A DNA stretch of 52,418 nucleotides from positions 1-52,418 of the forward strand of contig JAAYGN010000031.1 of NCBI GenBank assembly GCA_012727715.1. Direction: 5' to 3'. This stretch comes from Desulfovibrionales bacterium (GTDB lineage Bacteria; Desulfobacterota; Desulfovibrionia; Desulfovibrionales; Desulfomicrobiaceae). The notes beneath the pieces were generated by a model, which ran no database searches, was not told where the DNA came from, and saw nothing but the letters and a program-made list of their open reading frames with translations. Of this stretch, positions 47,096 through 52,418 are shown piece after piece (within the stretch, counting starts at the first letter, position 1; each line of letters begins with the position of its first letter). The position numbers and the translations under genes are program-made.

Positions 47096-48174
47096 TCAAA
47101 CAATTGACGAAAGGCTATGGAATGCCAGGCAAGACATTTGGGACAGCAAAAAAATATTTGATTGCGCTTGAGTCCACATTGCCGGCAGACAAATCGTTTC
47201 ACTTTTTGTGCTCTGTGCAGTAAAAAATTAAGCTGAAATGCAAAAACCGTCGTCATATTTTGCTCGGGTAAAGCCATGATCAAAAGTTCCAGTCGTGCAG
47301 GCCAAAACTCGGCATTGAGGAGCAAAGCTTTTTCCTGCCAGGTTGTGGCTTCTTCTTTTCTTTCATGGGCTCGTAACAGACAGCCTACATAATGAATTAA
47401 AGATAAATTGGGTGGTTGTTTTTCAATGATATCTACCACTTTATCCAGATATTCTTTGGGTAAAGCTATTACAGTAGGTATTTCAGATGTATCGTAGTCA
47501 AACAGAGGATCCAGGAGTAAAAAAGATAGATCCGGGCCAATAACAGATAAGCCCTGTTCCAAAACTTTTAACATTTCCGACCATTTTTGGTGACGAACCG
47601 TATGGGCGAGACTTTCCAGCCACGACTCAGGGGACGGGGGATAAAGCTCTCGTGCTTCAAGAATAAGGCCCTGATCTGAGGGAGTGTTATTTTGACCAGC
47701 TGCTCGAACCAGGTAATGAGCCGCCTGAGGTGCCATACCTAAAGAATGGTAATAACGGCTCGCTGCCAGAAAATCTCCGCTTTTCACACTAAGTAAAGCC
47801 ATTTCTTCTGTCAGAGCCTGCTCATCCCCCTTGGCATCACGATAATGAGCAAAAGCACTGCGGGCACGATCTATCAAACCTGCCCGGGAATAGTCGCGCC
47901 CCAATTCAAAATAAATCCGAGCTTGATCTTGAGGCTCAAGGTCAGAACGCCGCAACAAGGCCGCCCGAATACGAATGGCCTGATCCAGTTCTCCACGTAA
48001 ACGATGAATATTCCCAAGGGCTGAGCCGATTTCTACAGCACTATGACCAGTGCTTAAGGCCCGTGACAAATCATCAATGGCTGCCAGGCTATCTTGAGCA
48101 GGATTGGAAACAACGGCTGGAAGAGTTTGTTGGGGTTTGCCGAACCCAAGTAAAGCTTTGATCCAGCGCATCAT
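47092..48174 (-). CDS. LapB-like TPR protein with C-terminal rubredoxin-type zinc ribbon
   Basis: TPR helices (GNIHRLRGELDQAIRIRAALLRRSDLEPQDQARIYFELGRDYSRAGLIDRA), C-term FVCRQCG...CCPKCLAWHS; lies in a cluster with lapA. Confidence 0.8.
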   Translation of the reverse strand: MMRWIKALLGFGKPQQTLPAVVSNPAQDSLAAIDDLSRALSTGHSAVEIGSALGNIHRLRGELDQAIRIRAALLRRSDLEPQDQARIYFELGRDYSRAGLIDRARSAFAHYRDAKGDEQALTEEMALLSVKSGDFLAASRYYHSLGMAPQAAHYLVRAAGQNNTPSDQGLILEARELYPPSPESWLESLAHTVRHQKWSEMLKVLEQGLSVIGPDLSFLLLDPLFDYDTSEIPTVIALPKEYLDKVVDIIEKQPPNLSLIHYVGCLLRAHERKEEATTWQEKALLLNAEFWPARLELLIMALPEQNMTTVFAFQLNFLLHRAQKVKRFVCRQCGLKRNQIFFCCPKCLAWHSIAFRQLFE

Positions 48175-48180
48175 ATTCTC

Positions 48181-49200
48181 CTACAGGCAAAGATTTTGAG
48201 CATACCAGGTGCCAGCCTGTCGCAGACCTGCGCGCACATCAAACTGAGGATCATAGCTCAAAAGCTCTCTGCTTTTGGTCAAATCAGCCAGAGAATGTCG
48301 TACATCTCCAGCTCGAAAGTCCCTATAAGAGGGCAGGGCATCCGCACAATGGGGGAAGTGTTGCACAGCCTCGTCCCGAATGAGATAAAAGAGTTCCTGT
48401 AAGGTTGTACTTTGACCATAAGCGACATTAAATACTTGGCCCAGAGCTTTGCAATTAGTCGTGCATGCTGCCAGGATATTAGCCTGGATGCAATTATCGA
48501 TATAACAAAAATCGCGACTGGTCAGACCATCACCATTTATCCATACAGTTTTTTTGTGCATCAAGGCCAAAAACCACTTGGGAATCACAGCAGCATATGC
48601 TCCTTGGGGATCTTGTCTGCGTCCAAAAATATTAAAATAACGTAAACCAATGCATGGCAAACCATAGGTCTTTTCAAAAACATCAGCATAGAGCTCATTG
48701 ACATATTTAGTCACTGCATAGGGTGACAGAGGTTTGCCAATGATATCTTCCACTTTGGGCAGGGCTGGATGATCTCCATAGGTAGAACTGGAGGCTGCAT
48801 AAACAAAACGCTGAACTCCATTTTCCTTGGCTGCAACCAACATATTCAAAAAACCGGTAATATTATTGGCATTGGTGAGCACTGGATCGATGATAGATCT
48901 GGGTACAGACCCAAGGGCTGCTTGATGCAAAACAAATTCAATATTCTCACAGGATTTAAGACAGGTGTCATAATCGCGAATATCCCCTTCGATCATCTGA
49001 AAACGCTGCCATTGATCTGGGTGCACCTGTTGTCTGACATCTTCAAGATTGTGCACATAACCAGTAGAAAAATTGTCCAGGCCCACGACATATTGATCGT
49101 GCAGGAGAAGATATTCCAAAAGATTGGAACCAATAAAACCAGCAACACCGGTTATGAGCCAATGATGAGAAGAAGTGGGAGAAAACATTGCGTCACCCAA
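48181..49200 (-). CDS. NAD-dependent epimerase/dehydratase (extended SDR, WbpP/UDP-GlcNAc 4-epimerase-like)
   Basis: [73 protein letters not shown]. Confidence 0.92.
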   Translation of the reverse strand: MGDAMFSPTSSHHWLITGVAGFIGSNLLEYLLLHDQYVVGLDNFSTGYVHNLEDVRQQVHPDQWQRFQMIEGDIRDYDTCLKSCENIEFVLHQAALGSVPRSIIDPVLTNANNITGFLNMLVAAKENGVQRFVYAASSSTYGDHPALPKVEDIIGKPLSPYAVTKYVNELYADVFEKTYGLPCIGLRYFNIFGRRQDPQGAYAAVIPKWFLALMHKKTVWINGDGLTSRDFCYIDNCIQANILAACTTNCKALGQVFNVAYGQSTTLQELFYLIRDEAVQHFPHCADALPSYRDFRAGDVRHSLADLTKSRELLSYDPQFDVRAGLRQAGTWYAQNLCL

Positions 49201-49222
49201 GAGTATTTTCCTTTAGATTTTG

Positions 49223-49259
49223 AAAAAAATTGCGCCCCAAAGGCAAGCCATCGGGACGC
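49223..49259 (-). terminator. rho-independent terminator between lapA and the epimerase gene
   Basis: Minus strand gcgtcccgatggc-tt-gcctttggggcgc then aattttttt. Confidence 0.8.
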
Positions 49260-49286
49260 ACACAAATACACATGACACCAAAGTGG

Positions 49287-49637
49287 TCAATTTTGATCAG
49301 TGGCACAAGCCTCATCAGTTTCTTGAAAGGTATCATATTTGGGCTGCTGCAAAGAGGCTACTTCCTGTTCCAAGGCAGTATTTTTTTTGCGCAATTGTTT
49401 GCAAAGCTTGGATAGCCGTGCTCGTTCCAAGAAAAAATACAAAGTACAAAGCAGTGCCCCAATAACAAAGGAGAGCAAGATTAATAAATAAAAGGGGACT
49501 GCCTCACTTTGATAGTCCCAGCCAAAAACCTTGAGGCTCAAAGCCAGCTCCTGCATCAGCACTTCATTGTTCTGGACGAAAAAGAGCATGGAGAAAAAGA
49601 AAAGCGCGACAAGGCCGAGTACCTTAATGTATCGCAT
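49287..49637 (-). CDS. LapA/DUF1049 family membrane protein
   Basis: MRYIKVLGLVALFFFSMLFFVQNNEVLMQELALSLKVFG, second TM, coiled-coil tail. Confidence 0.8.
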   Translation of the reverse strand: MRYIKVLGLVALFFFSMLFFVQNNEVLMQELALSLKVFGWDYQSEAVPFYLLILLSFVIGALLCTLYFFLERARLSKLCKQLRKKNTALEQEVASLQQPKYDTFQETDEACATDQN

Positions 49638-49642
49638 CTAGA

Positions 49643-50143
49643 TCACCTCTGATGTTGAAGATTAGTAAAATATGGCTGTAAACGGGCATACGTTGAACGC
49701 AGATGCTCAGGAAGCACTCTTGTTTCGGATATGATGGCCATAAATGAATGATCACCATTCCACCGAGGGACAAGATGAAAGTGCAAATGTTCCTTGATTC
49801 CAGCTCCAGCCGCTTCGCCGATATTCATGCCAATATTTATACCTTGGGGTTTGAAAACTTGTTGTAAAATAAAAGCACAGTGTTGTACATAGTCCATGAT
49901 TTCATGATTCTCGGCCGAGGTTAGTTCTGTGATATGGCTGACATGACGGTAAGGAGTAACCATAAGATGGCCATTGGAATAGGGGAAAATATTCATGATC
50001 ACAAAACAATGCTCAGCACGGTGTAAAACACAACGCTTTTCATCTTCGCTGGTGTCCTTGGGCAAACAAAAGACACAAGCATCAGGCTTGGGGCCCAGAA
50101 TATAGTCGATGCGCCAAGGCGCGTAGATAGTTTTCATACTCAT
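49643..50143 (-). CDS. HIT family hydrolase
   Basis: CVFCLPKDTSEDEKRCVLHRAEHCFVIMNIFPYSNGHLMVTPYRH, EHLHFHLVPRW (HxHxH). Confidence 0.93.
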   Translation of the reverse strand: MSMKTIYAPWRIDYILGPKPDACVFCLPKDTSEDEKRCVLHRAEHCFVIMNIFPYSNGHLMVTPYRHVSHITELTSAENHEIMDYVQHCAFILQQVFKPQGINIGMNIGEAAGAGIKEHLHFHLVPRWNGDHSFMAIISETRVLPEHLRSTYARLQPYFTNLQHQR

Positions 50144-50884
50144 TTATAAAATCTGACTTAAAAATTTTTGGGTACGAGGCTGTTCGGGTTGAGTAAAAAA
50201 TTGTTTGGGCGTGCCTACTTCAACAATTTGGCCGCGGTCCATAAAGATAATCCGATCTGCCACTTCTCGGGCAAAACCCATTTCATGGGTAACCACGACC
50301 ATGGTCATGCCTTCGTTAGCCAGGGTAACCATAACATCGAGTACCTCACCAATCATTTCTGGATCCAGCGCTGAGGTGGGCTCATCAAAAAGCATGATCT
50401 TAGGATTCATAGCCAGTGCCCGAGCAATGGCCACACGTTGTTGTTGGCCACCTGAAAGCATGGATGGATAGACATTCGCCTTGTCTTTGATCCCAACCTT
50501 ATCCAAAAGGTTTAATGCTAATTTTTTGGCTTCCAAGCGTGGAATTTTTTTTAGCTTCATGGGTGCCATGATCAGATTATCCAGGACAGTTTTATGTGGA
50601 AAGAGGTTGAAGTTCTGAAAGACCATGCCCAATTCTTGGCGTATGACATTAATGTCACTTCCGCGAGCATAAATATCCTTACCATTGACTACAATAGAAC
50701 CGCTATCAATGCTCTCCAAGCGATTGATCGTTCGTAGCAAGGTTGATTTTCCCGATCCACTAGGACCGATAATCACCACCTTTTCTCCAGCATTAATGGT
50801 CAAGGTAATATCATTGAGAGCCTGGAGTTGTCCAAAAAACTTATAAACATTGGAGATTTCGATAATGGGCCTAGTCCCGTTCAT
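50144..50884 (-). CDS. amino acid ABC transporter ATP-binding protein (GlnQ-like)
   Basis: [58 protein letters not shown]. Confidence 0.95.
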   Translation of the reverse strand: MNGTRPIIEISNVYKFFGQLQALNDITLTINAGEKVVIIGPSGSGKSTLLRTINRLESIDSGSIVVNGKDIYARGSDINVIRQELGMVFQNFNLFPHKTVLDNLIMAPMKLKKIPRLEAKKLALNLLDKVGIKDKANVYPSMLSGGQQQRVAIARALAMNPKIMLFDEPTSALDPEMIGEVLDVMVTLANEGMTMVVVTHEMGFAREVADRIIFMDRGQIVEVGTPKQFFTQPEQPRTQKFLSQIL

Positions 50885-51704
50885 AATAATTCAGCCTTTG
50901 TTCCATTTTGCTAACAGCCTTGGATAAAAACAAGGTAATGACAAGATAAACCAGGGCAACCATGGTATATGTTTCAAAATATAAAAAGGATTCACTGGCA
51001 AATTCACGTCCGCGACGCAAAAGATCCGACACTGCCAAAATAGAAACCAAAGAACTATCTTTAAGCAAAGCAATAAATTCGTTGCCCACTGGAGGGAGAA
51101 TAGTTCGCCAGGCCTGGGGCAAAATAACCAGCATCATGGTTTGCGCCCGGCTAAAACCCAAAGATCTGGCTGCCTCGGTTTGGCCTTTGTCAATGGATTG
51201 GATGCCAGCTCGAAATACTTCTCCCATATAGGCACCATAGCAAATACCCATGGCCACCACAGCCGCAGCCAAGGGTGGCAGATTTTGAAAAAGATTTATG
51301 CGGCCCAGGGCATAATAAATATAAAAAAGTTGAACCAATAATGGAATTCCACGAATAATTTCCACATAGGTCGAGGCAATGAGATTAAAAACCCGGTTGC
51401 GAGATAACCGACCAAGACCGGTAATGAAGCCCAGCATCAAAGAAAGAATAATGGAGAGTACAGTGACCTGGAAAGTCACCAAGACTCCATCAGGAAGAAA
51501 AGTCAGGATGCGCCAATAAGGTTCAGGCTCAACCACACACAAGTAGATGATAATCGCAATAGCACCTAAAAATGTGAGCCACCATGCAGTAAAAAGTCCA
51601 CTATCCTTTTTACATGGAATGGCTGCGCCATCACCAATATTGATTTTAACTACTGTTTGTACACCTTTTTGAGTCATGACAGGCCTTGAACTGAAGACAT
51701 GCAA
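50871..51704 (-). CDS. amino acid ABC transporter permease (HisM/GlnP type)
   Basis: [77 protein letters not shown]. Confidence 0.94.
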   Translation of the reverse strand: MHVFSSRPVMTQKGVQTVVKINIGDGAAIPCKKDSGLFTAWWLTFLGAIAIIIYLCVVEPEPYWRILTFLPDGVLVTFQVTVLSIILSLMLGFITGLGRLSRNRVFNLIASTYVEIIRGIPLLVQLFYIYYALGRINLFQNLPPLAAAVVAMGICYGAYMGEVFRAGIQSIDKGQTEAARSLGFSRAQTMMLVILPQAWRTILPPVGNEFIALLKDSSLVSILAVSDLLRRGREFASESFLYFETYTMVALVYLVITLFLSKAVSKMEQRLNYYERD

Positions 51705-51733
51705 AGAAAAGCCGGAGCAGATATTGCTCCGGC
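51703..51733 (-). terminator. intergenic attenuator/terminator between the binding-protein and permease genes
   Basis: Minus strand gccggagca-atatc-tgctccggc followed by ttttcttt. Confidence 0.75.
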
Positions 51734-51752
51734 CAAACTATGAAAGAAAAAA

Positions 51753-52418
51753 CTATCTCGCACTGAACCACTTGGCATAAATGGTGTCATATTCACCACT
51801 TTCTTTGACCTTACGTAGGCCGTCATTGATAAGCTCCCGGATCTCATCATTACCTTTTTGCACAGCAATACCCAGATATTCTGGTTCATCAGGAGTGATG
51901 AGATAAGCCAAGGTCAATTTTTCAGAATATTGCTTATGTTGCAAGGCATAGTCAGAGGCTACAGCATCGTCAGCAATAACTGCATCAATACGACCATTAT
52001 AAAGATCTTCAAAGGCGAGACCTATTTCATCGTAAGATTTGGCCTGGACATCTTTAATTTTTTTAGCAGCAAAATATCCGGTAGTACCAATTTGGGAAGC
52101 CACAGTTTTGCCTGCCAAATCATCAACTGAATTTATAACCACACCTTTGGGTACAACCACCCCTTGTTTGACATCAAAATAGGGCTCAGTGAAATCCATG
52201 CCCTTTTTCCGTTCTTCGGTAATGGAAACTGAAGAACATACAGCGTCATATTTGCCTGCTGCCAGGCCGGCAAAGATGCCATCCCAAGCTGTGTTTTTTA
52301 ATATAACATTAAATCCACCAGCCTTGCCAATGGCAACCATAATTTCTGGCCCAAAACCAACAATGTTTTTATCAGCATCAATCATTTCCATGGGCGGGTA
52401 GGTCGCGTCCACAGCAAC
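51753..52418 (-). CDS. polar amino acid ABC transporter substrate-binding protein, truncated at its N-terminus by the window edge
   Basis: TYPPMEMIDADKNIVGFGPEIMVAIGKAGGF, WDGIFAGLAAGKYDAVCSSVSITEERKKGMDFTEPY, C-term DTIYAKWF. Confidence 0.93.
   Translation of the reverse strand, partial: VAVDATYPPMEMIDADKNIVGFGPEIMVAIGKAGGFNVILKNTAWDGIFAGLAAGKYDAVCSSVSITEERKKGMDFTEPYFDVKQGVVVPKGVVINSVDDLAGKTVASQIGTTGYFAAKKIKDVQAKSYDEIGLAFEDLYNGRIDAVIADDAVASDYALQHKQYSEKLTLAYLITPDEPEYLGIAVQKGNDEIRELINDGLRKVKESGEYDTIYAKWFSAR

Noticed and set aside
1-52418. CRISPR arrays, transposases, integrases, phage genes or toxin-antitoxin pairs
   Set aside because: No regularly spaced direct repeats, no recombinase motifs and no such proteins in the ORF track
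1-52418. tRNA or rRNA genes
   Set aside because: No cloverleaf or rRNA-like stretches noticed in the short intergenic spaces; a tRNAscan/Rfam run would be needed to be certain

Overview
The window is a gene-dense bacterial chromosomal segment. Gene content (NifSU, Mla/MCE, LapA/LapB, DsrE-like protein, phosphate/phosphonate-binding-protein-linked histidine kinase) is reminiscent of a Desulfovibrio-like sulfate reducer, but the taxonomy is inferred only. I support about 54 protein-coding genes. Most are housekeeping: EF-G, cca, deoC/deoB, pyrR, nifS/nifU, glnS, bpt, uppP, htpX, lysA, mutS, a flagellar hook protein, an Mla-type lipid transport operon and a polar amino acid ABC transporter cut by the right edge. 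I saw no tRNA, rRNA, CRISPR array or mobile element. The best candidate for an undescribed system is a tightly packed plus-strand operon at ~27781-35036. It encodes a PhnD-like lipoprotein, a PAS histidine kinase with an 8-Cys two-CW-like insert, a single-domain response regulator, a PEP-synthase-like protein that keeps the ATP-grasp and phospho-His domains but lacks the PEP/pyruvate barrel, a dual-specificity phosphatase fused to a YkgJ-like Cys cluster, and an orphan Hpt protein. Other points of interest are a SPFH/zinc-ribbon gene pair, a divergent DapF-fold racemase, a flavin alpha-hydroxyacid oxidase with an N-terminal Cys cluster, a possible sigma-54 promoter upstream of flgE, and several clear intrinsic terminators. 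All family calls come from reading motifs in the translations; no database search was run.
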